Made by a program: the position numbers and the translations under genes. From Deltaproteobacteria bacterium (GTDB lineage: Bacteria > Desulfobacterota > Desulfomonilia > UBA1062), in the NCBI GenBank assembly GCA_018433775.1, contig JAHDQN010000008.1, positions 97,059 to 161,058 of the forward strand: 64,000 nt of DNA, given 5' to 3'. Below, piece after piece: positions 9,007 to 17,347 of the stretch (its first letter is position 1; every line of letters starts with the position of its first letter). The notes under the pieces were generated by a model. It searched no databases and was not told the DNA's origin. It saw only the letters and a program-made list of their open reading frames with translations.

Positions 9007-10010
9007 ATGTGTTCTCCTTGCGAACGCTTGAGCAGATAGGCGAAGAACGGCGCCCCGATGATGGCGGTTACGATGCCGAGCGGTATCTCCTGTGCCGCCA
9101 TGATCCGCGCCAGATTATCCACCAGGAGCATGTAGGCTGAGCCCATGAGCGCGGACGCGGGGATGAGCCGCTCGTGATCCGCGCCTACCATCATCCGGCA
9201 CAGGTGCGGGACCACCAGGCCCACCCAGCCGATGATTCCGGCAATGGCCACGATGGATGCCGCGATCATGGTCGAGCACACGATGATGATCACGTAGAGG
9301 GATGTGGTGTTGATCCCCAGCCCCTTTGCCTCGTCGCTGCCCAGAGACAGGATGTTGAAGCGCCACCTGAGGGCGACGAGCAGGCCCACGCAGATGATGA
9401 TCACGGGCGCGGTGGTGGTCATGTCGGATATCTTGACCGAGGCAAGGCTCCCCATGAGCCAGAACACGATGGCCGGGAGCTTGGTGTAGGTGTCGGCCAT
9501 GTACTTGAGCAGGGAGATGAGCGCCGAGAAGAAGGACCCCACCACCACCCCTGCGAGCACCAGGGAATAGGTCGAAAACCTGCCCCCCAGCCGGGCGATG
9601 AAATAGGTGATGCTCACCGCGATCATGCCGAACACGAAGGCGAGAAGCTGGATGATCCGGGTGTCGTCGAACAGGAGGATGGCCAGTGCCGCTCCGAATC
9701 CCCCGCCGGACGAAACGCCGAGGATGTAGGGCGAGACCAGGGGGTTGCGGAAGATCCCCTGGAACGAGGCGCCCGTGATCCCGAGGCCCGCGCCCACGAG
9801 CATGGCGATCAGGATGCGGGGGAGCCTCACCTGGAACAGGACCACCCCCACCACCCGGGTGTCGCTGTCCGCGGAGTACGAGAGCGGGTGCATGATCGCG
9901 TTCCATATCTCTCCGGCAGGGATGTGGTATCTTCCCAGAAAGAGCGAGATCAGGAAGATCAGGACGTTTGCGGCGAGAAGGAGGAGGATATAATGCCGGG
10001 TGGGTTTCAT
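9003..10010 (-). CDS. FecCD/BtuC-type ABC transporter permease
   Basis: A 335-residue inner-membrane permease with about ten hydrophobic helices. It has the family signatures PRILIAMLVGAGLGITGASFQ and WVGLVVPHLCRMMVGADHE, the latter aligning with the coupling-helix region of BtuC. It would act as a homodimer with the ATPase encoded upstream to import a metal chelate, haem or corrinoid. The start at 10010 overlaps the stop of the binding-protein gene (ATGA), and its own stop overlaps the radical SAM start. A longer upstream frame is not needed. Confidence 0.92.
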   Translation of the reverse strand: MKPTRHYILLLLAANVLIFLISLFLGRYHIPAGEIWNAIMHPLSYSADSDTRVVGVVLFQVRLPRILIAMLVGAGLGITGASFQGIFRNPLVSPYILGVSSGGGFGAALAILLFDDTRIIQLLAFVFGMIAVSITYFIARLGGRFSTYSLVLAGVVVGSFFSALISLLKYMADTYTKLPAIVFWLMGSLASVKISDMTTTAPVIIICVGLLVALRWRFNILSLGSDEAKGLGINTTSLYVIIIVCSTMIAASIVAIAGIIGWVGLVVPHLCRMMVGADHERLIPASALMGSAYMLLVDNLARIMAAQEIPLGIVTAIIGAPFFAYLLKRSQGEHI

Positions 10011-11044
10011 GGCGCCTCCAGCACTCCGGCGATTTCGTGAGCGGATGGTATGTAGCCGTAGCAGGTGCGGTAGAACTCGGTCATCTCGGCGGCCATGTCG
10101 AAGCGCACCTCCTCGGGGTAGAGCATGTTTGCGAGCCACATGATCCCGAGCAGCGACTCCGGTGTGGGGACGTCCCACGAGCCGATGTACGAGCGCGACA
10201 TGTAGACGTCGCGGTTCTTCACCGCCGTGATCTCACGGAGCCTCGAGTCCTGCAGAAAGTCCTTCACGCGGGCAGTGCCGTAGTTGCCGATGAAGATGAA
10301 GTCGGGGTTCCAGAGCAGGAGGTGCTCCACCGAGACCGGGCACCAGCCTCCGCGGCCCCCTGCCGCCACGTTGATCCCGCCCGCGTGCTCGATGATGAAG
10401 TTCTGGTAGAAGTCCCCTCCCGCCGTGCTGAGCATGGCGGGTCCGGCGAAGTACACCTTTTTCCTCTCCGCGATGCAAGAGGTCCTCTCCCGGATGGACG
10501 CGAGCTTCCGCCGGTAATAGTCCGCGACCCGCGCGGCCTGCTCGCGGCGGTTCATGACTTCCCCCACGAGCTCGATGCCCCGGATGAGCTCCCCGGGGGT
10601 CTCCAGTCTCAGGGCGATGGATGCGACTCCGAGCTCGGAATAGTCGTTTCCGGCCGCGTTTCTCGTGTGGGTGAACACGACATCGGGCTGCATCCTGACG
10701 ATCTCCTCGCGGGAGATCTCGCCGTGGTCGGTCTGTCCGGGCTGGTAGATCCCGGCGATGGGCGGATGGATCCGCTTCATCACCTCGTTGACATCCATAT
10801 GCGAGACGCCGGTCAGGCACTCCTGCGCGCCCACGAGAAACATGAGCTGGGTGGCGACCGGGTACATGGCGGTGACCACGCGCTTTACCTCGCCGGGGAT
10901 CGGGACCTCCCGGCCGGTCATGTCGGTGATGGTGCGCATCCTTCCGCTTTCTGTCCGGTTTTCCGCGGAAGGGAACAGGAGCGCCGCAGCGATCAGCGCG
11001 CCTGCAACCACGATGAGGAGGGCATACAGCCGGGTCTGCTTCAT
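10007..11044 (-). CDS. Periplasmic substrate-binding protein, BtuF/FhuD class (copy 1)
   Basis: A 345-residue helical-backbone binding protein with an N-terminal hydrophobic signal/anchor (KQTRLYALLIVVAGALIAAA). The mature start TDMTGREVPIPGEVKRVVTA is typical for the family. It shares GGDFYQ, GGRGGW and SWDVPTPESLLGIMWLAN with the second binding protein at 6023-7003. Together they would deliver one or two related ligands to the single permease. The start at 11044 forms an ATGA overlap with the ATPase stop; the alternative start 21 bases upstream lies inside the ATPase gene. Confidence 0.9.
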   Translation of the reverse strand: MKQTRLYALLIVVAGALIAAALLFPSAENRTESGRMRTITDMTGREVPIPGEVKRVVTAMYPVATQLMFLVGAQECLTGVSHMDVNEVMKRIHPPIAGIYQPGQTDHGEISREEIVRMQPDVVFTHTRNAAGNDYSELGVASIALRLETPGELIRGIELVGEVMNRREQAARVADYYRRKLASIRERTSCIAERKKVYFAGPAMLSTAGGDFYQNFIIEHAGGINVAAGGRGGWCPVSVEHLLLWNPDFIFIGNYGTARVKDFLQDSRLREITAVKNRDVYMSRSYIGSWDVPTPESLLGIMWLANMLYPEEVRFDMAAEMTEFYRTCYGYIPSAHEIAGVLEAP

Positions 11045-11853
11045 TTCGCGCATTCTCCTGTGCACAGGGGGTGCGCAGCCGGGATGACCCCGCGGATACG
11101 CCCTTTCTCCCTGATTTCGTCGACCTGTATGGCAAAGACCCGGGATATGGTGTCCCGGTTTATGACCTTATGGGGCGGCCCGCTCATCAGGAGACGGCGC
11201 TCGTGGAGGATCATCACCTCGTCGCAGAAGTGCAGCGCCAGGTTCGGGTCGTGGATCGCCGTGATCACGAGCAGGCCCTGTTCGCGGACCAGATGCCTGA
11301 GGATCGTGAAGATCAGCGTCTGGTTGCGGAAGTCGAGGTGTGAGGTGGGCTCGTCGAGAACCATAACCGGCGTTTCCTGGGCCAGTGCCCGGGCGATGAG
11401 GACGAGCTGCCGTTCCCCGCCGCTGATGTTCGCATAGGGCTTTTCGGCCAGGTGCAGGATGCCGACCTCCCTCATGGCCTTCTCCGCCGCCTCGCGGTCA
11501 TCCCTGCCCGGCAGATCGAAGGTGCCCACATAGGGCGCCCTGCCCATGAGCACCATGTTCCGGACCAGATAGGGAAAGATGATCGTGTGCTCCTGGGGCA
11601 CGAGGCTGATCTTGCGCGCGCTCTCGTTCCTGCTGAGTTTGTGGATCGGGACGCCCCCAAGGGTGACGGAACCGGAAAACCCGGGGAGCAGACCGGAGAG
11701 GCATCTCAGCGCCGTGGTCTTTCCCGAGCCGTTGCCTCCCATGAGCGCGTAGAACATGCCGGGCAGAAGTGAGAACGAGAGGTCTTCGAACACATTTCTG
11801 TCCGGATCGTATCCAAAGGTCAGGTTCTGTGCCTGGATCAGCGCGCGCTCCAT
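11041..11853 (-). CDS. ABC transporter ATPase, FecE/BtuD class
   Basis: A 270-residue nucleotide-binding subunit powering the FecCD-type permease. It shows Walker A GGNGSGKT (residues 39-46), Q-loop VPQEHT, signature ISGGERQ, Walker B PVMVLDEPTSHLD and the switch histidine in TAIHDPN. The C-terminal tail ends in HPLCTGECAK, with two cysteines not usual for this subunit. It begins 3 bases after the TonB stop and overlaps the binding-protein start (ATGA). Confidence 0.92.
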   Translation of the reverse strand: MERALIQAQNLTFGYDPDRNVFEDLSFSLLPGMFYALMGGNGSGKTTALRCLSGLLPGFSGSVTLGGVPIHKLSRNESARKISLVPQEHTIIFPYLVRNMVLMGRAPYVGTFDLPGRDDREAAEKAMREVGILHLAEKPYANISGGERQLVLIARALAQETPVMVLDEPTSHLDFRNQTLIFTILRHLVREQGLLVITAIHDPNLALHFCDEVMILHERRLLMSGPPHKVINRDTISRVFAIQVDEIREKGRIRGVIPAAHPLCTGECAK

Positions 11854-11856
11854 ACC

Positions 11857-12519
11857 CTACCTCTCCCCGATGAGCCGGAAGGTGATGGGCAGGCTCAATT
11901 CGACGCTTCCTCCGGGCGGAGGGGGGAAGCTGCATTTCATGATCGTCTCCAGGGCGTTCCCATCGAGGATCGGTGCCCCGGATGACTCTACGATCCGTAT
12001 ATCCGCCGCTCTGCCCCGGTCCTCGATGACAAACCGCACGAGCACCGTACCCTCGATTCCCCTTCTCCTGGCATTGGCCGGATACAGAAGGTTGCGGCGG
12101 ATGATCTGGGCCACCTGCCTCTCGTAGGCGGCGGCCACCATCCGGGAATCGACCGTGCTGATCTCGCGAGCGGGATCCTGAAGGGCTGACGGTTCGCTTT
12201 CGATTACCGGCTCCGCCGCTTCCTCGGTAACCTCGAGAGGCTCCTGAGGCTCGGGCTCAGGAACAGGCTCCGGCTTCGGAACCGGCTTCGGCTCGGGTTT
12301 GGGTTTGGGCTTGGGTTTCGGCTTTTGCTTGGGTTTCGGTTCGGGCTTCGGCGGTTCAGCGACAATGGTTTTCTCGGGAGCCTTCTGCGTGACCAGGGTT
12401 ACCTGGACAGGCTCGTATGTCCGGCCGTTTACCGTCATCCCTTCGAGCAGATGGGAAACGCCCATGTGGATGACCGCGGAAACCAGAACAAAGGCGAGAA
12501 TCCTAATCGGTCTTTTCAT
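11857..12519 (-). CDS. tonB: TonB family energy-transducing protein
   Basis: A 220-residue TonB protein. It has one N-terminal membrane helix (IRILAFVLVSAVIHMGVSHL) and a periplasm-spanning Pro/Lys/Glu-rich region at about residues 60-100 (PEPKPKQKPKPKPKPKPE). The C-terminal domain contains YPANARRRGIEGTVLVRFV and a terminal LPITFRL strand. It couples the ExbBD proton-motive-force machine to the outer-membrane receptor encoded at the head of the operon. Its start overlaps the ExbD stop by 17 bases. Confidence 0.92.
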   Translation of the reverse strand: MKRPIRILAFVLVSAVIHMGVSHLLEGMTVNGRTYEPVQVTLVTQKAPEKTIVAEPPKPEPKPKQKPKPKPKPKPEPKPVPKPEPVPEPEPQEPLEVTEEAAEPVIESEPSALQDPAREISTVDSRMVAAAYERQVAQIIRRNLLYPANARRRGIEGTVLVRFVIEDRGRAADIRIVESSGAPILDGNALETIMKCSFPPPPGGSVELSLPITFRLIGER

Positions 12520-12898
12520 CGGTTACAATGGATATCTTCGTATGCCCGTTCTTCCGGAGCGCGTCGAGTACGCCGACAAACACGCCGTATGGTCCCGCCT
12601 TGTCTTCGAGCACGAGCACGTCGCTTCCCTGAGGTATCTTCCCGATATCCCCGAGCACGGCGGGTTCCTGATTGATCGTGAAGGACCCGTCTTGTGCAAT
12701 GGCTATGGTGTAGGGGTCCACGTGGTCGTCGATCAGCGAGGTCTCCGCCTCGGGCAGGTTCAGATCCATGCTCGGGTTGATATACGACGTGGTCAGGAGA
12801 AAGAAGATGAGCAGGAGGAAGACGACGTCCACCAGGGGCGTCATCTCGATGCTCATGAAGTCGTCGTTCTTTTTCGGCTTATGATTTATTCGGATCAT
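12503..12898 (-). CDS. exbD: ExbD/TolR-family biopolymer transport protein
   Basis: A 131-residue protein with a short cytoplasmic N-terminus and one membrane helix (residues about 18-38). The helix contains the essential aspartate in MTPLVDVVFLLLIFFLLTTS. A small periplasmic domain follows, with the usual V-x-I-x-x-D-G-x-F pattern (IAIAQDGSFTIN). It partners the adjacent ExbB to energise TonB. Its start overlaps the exbB 3' end by 20 bases. Confidence 0.92.
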   Translation of the reverse strand: MIRINHKPKKNDDFMSIEMTPLVDVVFLLLIFFLLTTSYINPSMDLNLPEAETSLIDDHVDPYTIAIAQDGSFTINQEPAVLGDIGKIPQGSDVLVLEDKAGPYGVFVGVLDALRKNGHTKISIVTDEKTD

Positions 12899-13424
12899 TG
12901 CTGTACTCGAGGATCTTCACCTCGGCCTCGCGTGCAATGGTTTTTCCGATCCTGCCCACGAGATACTGGAGGTAGTGGTACATGAAGAACGCGGCAATTG
13001 CTACGATGAGCCCTTCAGCCGTGGTCAGCAGCGCCACCCATATGCCTGAGGCAAGTACGGCGGGCTTTACCATGCCGCCCATCTCCGATACCTGTTTGAA
13101 CGCCTTGATCATGCCGATCACGGTTCCCAGGAGCCCCAGCAGGGGGGAGATGGTCGAGGACAGCCGCAGGAACGTGATGCTCGAAGAGAGCTGTTCGATC
13201 TTGTCCTCGAGCTTGAACGAGATGAGCTCCGCCAGCTGACTGCCAGCCATCCCGGCATTGTCCCTGATCATCTGGGTGACCTTTTCCATGATGCCTCTGC
13301 CCTGCCTCAGCCGTCTGCGTTCCCAGTGAAGGATAACCAGACGTTCGAGAAACACCGCCAGGGTGATGATGGAGATGCCCGCGAGAACGTATCCGACTAT
13401 ACCGCTTTTTGCCAGCCATTCCAT
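12879..13424 (-). CDS. exbB: ExbB/TolQ-family proton channel protein
   Basis: A 181-residue MotA/TolQ/ExbB protein with three membrane helices: residues about 6-26 (IVGYVLAGISIITLAVFLERL), 93-113 (ISPLLGLLGTVIGMIKAFKQ region) and 125-150 (ALLTTAEGLIVAIAAFFMYHYL). The middle LGLLGTVIGMI motif is diagnostic. The ATG at 13424 is preferred over the in-frame GTG at 13436 because AAAGGTG lies about 9 bases before the ATG. It is the first gene after the intergenic hairpin separating it from the receptor gene. Confidence 0.9.
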   Translation of the reverse strand: MEWLAKSGIVGYVLAGISIITLAVFLERLVILHWERRRLRQGRGIMEKVTQMIRDNAGMAGSQLAELISFKLEDKIEQLSSSITFLRLSSTISPLLGLLGTVIGMIKAFKQVSEMGGMVKPAVLASGIWVALLTTAEGLIVAIAAFFMYHYLQYLVGRIGKTIAREAEVKILEYSNDPNKS

Positions 13425-13461
13425 AATGATGAACACCTTTTTTAAGTAATGTCGGGAATGA

Positions 13462-13501
13462 GAATATCATGAATCGCATCAAGATGCGATTCATGATATT
13501 C
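13462..13501. repeat. Perfect 19-bp inverted repeat between receptor and exbB
   Basis: GAATATCATGAATCGCATC at 13462-13480 is followed by a 2-base centre and its exact reverse complement at 13483-13501. It lies in the 97-base gap between the stop of the TonB-dependent receptor (13522) and the exbB start. No U-run follows on the minus strand, so it is not a classical terminator. A palindrome CCTTGATCAAGG (13501-13512) directly abuts it. Possible roles are an mRNA processing/stabilising hairpin that sets receptor:ExbBD ratios, or a protein-binding site. Confidence 0.8.
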
Positions 13502-13521
13502 CTTGATCAAGGGGGAGAACT

Positions 13522-15540
13522 CTAGAATCTGAAGGCAAGCCCCGCCCGGTACATTCTCCCGGGCTCGGGTCCGTTGTCCTGGTCGTAATCCACGTCCGTC
13601 AGGTTGGACCCCTCCACAAAGAGCGTGGTGTCGACTCTCTCGGTGATGGGGATATCCTGCGCCAGCCGGGCGCCCAGCAGAAAGAAATCGGGCAGTTTCC
13701 TGCGATTCTCGTCAAACTGCCTCTGGGTATAGGAGCCCTGCACACTTGCAGTCAGGCCGAAGCCGAACCGGTAGCGCACGTCCGCGTTCACCCGGTGGCG
13801 TGGCCTTTCGGCCAGCTCTCTGTCCGTTTCCTCGTCAAGGGTGGACAGGTAGGTGTAATTCAGGCCGGTGAAAAGGTTGTCCAGCGGGTTCATGTCCAGA
13901 GAGACCTCGAAGCCCTGGTAGACTGCATCGTCGACATTGATATAGATGGTCTCGTCGTTGTAGTCTCTCCTGAAGATCAGGTCGGAAACGTCGTTGTAGA
14001 AGAACGCGATTCCACCGGAGACACGGCTGCTGAACCGGTGGTCCACCCCTACTTCATAGGTGATGGTCTGCTGCGGGTCGAGTTCCGGATTGCCGCCGGC
14101 ATAGTTGCTGTAGAGCTCCTGCATGTGCGGGAACCTGGTCTTTTTCCCGACGGATGCGCGAACCGTGGTGGCGCTGGTCGCATAATAGACCACGCCCGCC
14201 TGGGGATTGAACGTGGACGTGCTGTCGGGTATTTCGGGCAGATCGACGCCGCCGTCGGTCGCCTTTTTCGGATCATGGTAATCATAGCTCGCACCGAAGA
14301 CCAGGGAGAGCTTGTCGGTGGGGTTGATCTCGTCCTCGACGGCAAAGGTATAGGTGTCGGTCACATACTCCTCTTCGGGCTGATACCCCACGGGGTCTCC
14401 CCATTGTATGACTCCCCTGCATTCCTCGTCGCAGAACTCGGTCTGTTCGGTTTTATCTCTGGTATAGCTGAAGCCGATCTTCACAAGGCTTGCGTCCCCG
14501 AAATCGAACGCGCTCTGAAGCTCGCCTCCCCGGGAATACCCGTCGTACTCGCTGGTTTCGAACCACTTCGGGATCGATGTGTGATCTGCATCCCAGCCCA
14601 CATCGGTCAGCTCGTCGGTGTGCCTGGTATAGAAGAGCCTGCCCCTGAGCGTGACGAAATCCGCAAGGGTCTTCTGGCCCACGAGATTCGCATGCCACTG
14701 ATCCCAGGTGGTGAAGTACCAGTACCGGGAACTTTCCGTGGGGATGCCGCGCTCGTTGTTGTGATAGTCGAAGGAGAGGTACACCTTCGTGTCCGCATCG
14801 GGCTCGTAGCCGATCTTGGCATTGATGGTGCGCTTGATGTAATCGCTCAGATCCCGGGTTCCGCCGTCCTCGTTGTAAGGCGTGCCGATGCCCGTGTGCG
14901 GATTGTTTTCGTTGAAGTCGTCGGAGAGCTCGAAGCCGTCGGATGAACGGTAGCTCGCGGTCAGCCAGTAGTTGAGGTCGCCGAGAGCCGCGCCGTGGTT
15001 GAGAATGTAGGCCTGAGTCGCGTTGTTGCCGTAGGAGCCGATAAGCTCGGTCACGGGCTTCTTGCCGCCTTTTTTGGTCACGATGTTGATGACCCCTCCC
15101 ATGGTGTTCGCACCGTAGAGCACCGAGGACGCGCCCTTGGTGACCACGATCTTCGAGATCGCGTCCGATGGGATGAGTGAGAGATCCAGGGTACGGTAGT
15201 ACTGCTCGTAGACCGGTACACCGTCAATGAGTATCTTGACGTCACCCTGGTCGAAGCCGCGGATGCTCACGAACGACTGGCCTTTCCCCCCCATCTGCAC
15301 ATCGACTCCGGGGAGAAGATCCAGTGCGTCGGCCACGTTCTGCGCGCCCTGCTGCCTGATATCCTCCTGCGTTACGGTCGTGACCGTGGTGGCGAGGTCG
15401 ACCTGCTCCTGTTCGGCGGTGACGAGAATTTCGCCCAGTTCGAACACCTGGGACCCTGACTCGGCGGATGCAATTCCCTGTACGCATGGGATCGGTGCAA
15501 AGAAAAGCCCGATCGTAGCTGCCAAAATTATGCCCCTCAT
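13522..15540 (-). CDS. TonB-dependent outer-membrane receptor (BtuB/FepA-like)
   Basis: A 672-residue receptor with an N-terminal signal peptide (about 26 residues, ending near ASAES). A TonB box-like stretch reads LGEILVTAEQEQ. The plug domain contains GAQNVADALDLLPGVDVQ, VSIRGFDQGDVKILIDGVPV and GASSVLYGANTMGGVINIVTK. A 22-stranded-barrel-type C-terminal region ends in an aromatic residue (GLAFRF), as required for BAM recognition. Overall layout is closest to cobalamin/small-chelate receptors, but the ligand cannot be read from sequence. It heads the operon exbB-exbD-tonB-ABC transporter-radical SAM, which defines a complete outer-to-inner-membrane route. Confidence 0.92.
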   Translation of the reverse strand: MRGIILAATIGLFFAPIPCVQGIASAESGSQVFELGEILVTAEQEQVDLATTVTTVTQEDIRQQGAQNVADALDLLPGVDVQMGGKGQSFVSIRGFDQGDVKILIDGVPVYEQYYRTLDLSLIPSDAISKIVVTKGASSVLYGANTMGGVINIVTKKGGKKPVTELIGSYGNNATQAYILNHGAALGDLNYWLTASYRSSDGFELSDDFNENNPHTGIGTPYNEDGGTRDLSDYIKRTINAKIGYEPDADTKVYLSFDYHNNERGIPTESSRYWYFTTWDQWHANLVGQKTLADFVTLRGRLFYTRHTDELTDVGWDADHTSIPKWFETSEYDGYSRGGELQSAFDFGDASLVKIGFSYTRDKTEQTEFCDEECRGVIQWGDPVGYQPEEEYVTDTYTFAVEDEINPTDKLSLVFGASYDYHDPKKATDGGVDLPEIPDSTSTFNPQAGVVYYATSATTVRASVGKKTRFPHMQELYSNYAGGNPELDPQQTITYEVGVDHRFSSRVSGGIAFFYNDVSDLIFRRDYNDETIYINVDDAVYQGFEVSLDMNPLDNLFTGLNYTYLSTLDEETDRELAERPRHRVNADVRYRFGFGLTASVQGSYTQRQFDENRRKLPDFFLLGARLAQDIPITERVDTTLFVEGSNLTDVDYDQDNGPEPGRMYRAGLAFRF

Positions 15541-16032
15541 ATATTATCCTCCATTGCGCTGATGTTTATATATTACTGGTAGAGCATACATAACAACTGG
15601 CCTTCTCTGGTGTCAAGACAGAATGAATTCATGCTCAGTTTTCTTTCAGGCAATGCTGCAGAAACAAGACGATTCTCACCCGAGGATTGAAGCCTCAAGG
15701 GTCGATAACACTCTTGACCTCCGGCACTGCAACGGAGTTGGCGGCATGCCCTCGAGGGCGTTTCCACTGGATGTCCTCAGCCCCGGTGAGGGCTTCCATC
15801 CTCCTTCTCACGGTCCCTTCTGAGGGACATCCCACGGTCGGGTCTGATTCCCGTACAAGTCTGCTGCGGGAGGAGCCCATGGCTTGCCCCTCAAGGGTGC
15901 TATCATCTTACTCGCAGAAAAGGCATGTCATCCGGCTTGAAATGGTATATATTGCCGGCATTGCAGCAGGTGAGATCACCGCGTGATCCTCTTTTTCAAG
16001 AAGGATCATAGAGGAATGCACAAGGAGGTTCC
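15541..16032. other. 492-base intergenic region upstream of the receptor operon
   Basis: No gene is supported here. Reading on the minus strand there is a perfect TTGACA (complement at 15611-15616) with a weak -10-like TATGTA 18 bases on (15587-15592), a possible promoter for the receptor operon. Several short inverted stretches (CCTCGAGGG-type) occur at 15690-15830. The segment 15791-15810 (GGCTTCCATCCTCCTTCTCA) nearly matches a repeat near 36147. I searched by eye for a cobalamin B12 box and other riboswitch signatures and did not find a convincing one. The last 12 bases contain the ribosome-binding site AAGGAGG for the ferredoxin-type gene at 16033. Confidence 0.5.
15587..15616 (-). promoter_or_regulatory. 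Candidate sigma70 promoter for the TonB receptor operon
   Basis: On the minus strand TTGACA (perfect -35) is followed after 18 bases by TATGTA, a poor -10 match (three of six). It lies about 50 bases before the receptor start codon at 15540. The assignment rests mainly on the -35 hexamer and position. Confidence 0.35.
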
Positions 16033-17157
16033 TTGGACGAGAAAAAGCCTGTCCAGCCCGAGCACGCCGAGCTGGCGAAGGTCTTCAGCTCGGTCTGGCT
16101 CTTCGGTCCGCCGGTCAGCGAGCAGCTCCTGGAGCTGATATCGCACCTCTTCAGCCCCCGTGAGGCCGGTCTGGCCCTCCACCTTCCCTACTACATTCCC
16201 CGATCGCTGAACCGGATCGCACGCAGGGCCAAGATGCCCCCTGGGGAAGCGGCCGCCCTTCTCGACGCCATGGCGAAGCGGAGGGTCATCCTGAGTACGA
16301 AGCGAGGGTATGCGCTGCTGCCTCTCATCCCGGGGATGTTCGAGTACCTCCTCATGGACGGCAGCGATTCGCCCTGGCACCGCCGATACGCCCGGCTCAT
16401 CAACGCCCTGTACGCGACCGGGTACACGAGCGGATACAGTACAAGGCCCAGCCCCGTGATCCGCAATATTCCCCTGCAGAGCGCGGTCGAGCAGAAGAGC
16501 CGCGTGGTGGATGCGGACCTCATGTCGAGGATGATCGCCTCGCACGAGCACATGGCGGTTCTGAACGTCTGCCAGTGCAGGCAGTCCCAGCTCTTCTCCG
16601 GCAGTCCCTGCAGCAGGGCCTCAGTCGAAGACGGATGCCTGGTGTTTGGATCCTTCGCGCTCTCAGTGGCGGCAGCAGGGAGCGGACGGATGGTGAGCAG
16701 GAAAGAGATGCACGCGATCGTGCGTGAGCGGTGGAAAAAGAATCTCGTGTTCATGGCGGCAAACCTCGAACCCTCGAACGATAACGCCGTGTGCACGTGC
16801 TGCGACTGCTGCTGCCATTATATCGAGTCGATCAACCATTACGGAGGCCGGGTATCCCTGGCCCGTCCCCACTTCCTGGCCCGCATTGACGAAGGCCTCT
16901 GCACCGGCTGCGGCCTGTGCGTGCGGGTGTGCAACACGAACGCCCACGGGCTCCAAGGCTCTTCCCACGTGTTTTACCCTGACAAATGCATCGGATGCGG
17001 ACTGTGCGTGGAGGCCTGCAGGCAGCGGGCCATCACCATGGAAGAGAATCCCCTGCACGATCCCCCATCGAAGAGCTGGATGTCTTTCGGTATGAGAATA
17101 CTCCCGGCCGGCGTTCTCTCTGCGCTCAAGGTCATGATCGGCAGGGCGCGGCCATAG
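16033..17157 (+). CDS. Cysteine-rich 2x[4Fe-4S] ferredoxin-domain protein
   Basis: A 374-residue protein with a helical N-terminal region containing a winged-helix-like stretch (residues about 45-95, RIARRAKMPPGEAAALLDAM). Then come two cysteine-rich segments: CQCRQSQLFSGSPCSR, and an exceptional CTCCDCCC cluster at about residues 254-261. Two typical ferredoxin motifs follow near the C-terminus (CTGCGLCVRVC and CIGCGLCVEAC), each with a proline-less fourth cysteine region. It is probably an electron-transfer or redox regulatory protein whose partner is unknown. The start is TTG at 16033 after AAGGAGG; no ATG fits that ribosome-binding site. It stands alone between the receptor operon and a methyltransferase. 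Confidence 0.72.
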   Translation: MDEKKPVQPEHAELAKVFSSVWLFGPPVSEQLLELISHLFSPREAGLALHLPYYIPRSLNRIARRAKMPPGEAAALLDAMAKRRVILSTKRGYALLPLIPGMFEYLLMDGSDSPWHRRYARLINALYATGYTSGYSTRPSPVIRNIPLQSAVEQKSRVVDADLMSRMIASHEHMAVLNVCQCRQSQLFSGSPCSRASVEDGCLVFGSFALSVAAAGSGRMVSRKEMHAIVRERWKKNLVFMAANLEPSNDNAVCTCCDCCCHYIESINHYGGRVSLARPHFLARIDEGLCTGCGLCVRVCNTNAHGLQGSSHVFYPDKCIGCGLCVEACRQRAITMEENPLHDPPSKSWMSFGMRILPAGVLSALKVMIGRARP

Positions 17158-17347
17158 CCCTGCGTTCCTTCTCCGGCACCGGACTCCTCCCCCTTTCCCG
17201 AGGCATGCGGGACAGCGGCTTCCTTGCTTCACAACAAACCCTATCACGCTGGATATTCAATCTTTTTTAAAAGATTTTGCTTGATAATTACTTGTGCTTT
17301 CACTATTGCATCCTTACCATTATTGTTATGCTTACAGGACTGGTGCA

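Noticed and set aside
13462..13501. The 19-bp inverted repeat as an intrinsic terminator
   Set aside because: No U-run follows the hairpin on either strand, and the genes downstream belong functionally to the receptor.
15541..15960. Possible cobalamin riboswitch upstream of the TonB receptor operon
   Set aside because: The long leader and transporter type suggested one, but no B12-box or conserved junction sequence could be found by eye on the minus strand; a covariance-model search would be needed to reopen this.
15687..15986. 99-codon plus-strand open frame upstream of the ferredoxin-type gene
   Set aside because: Ser/Arg/Leu-rich translation without motif or ribosome-binding site; it covers the presumed promoter/leader of the receptor operon.
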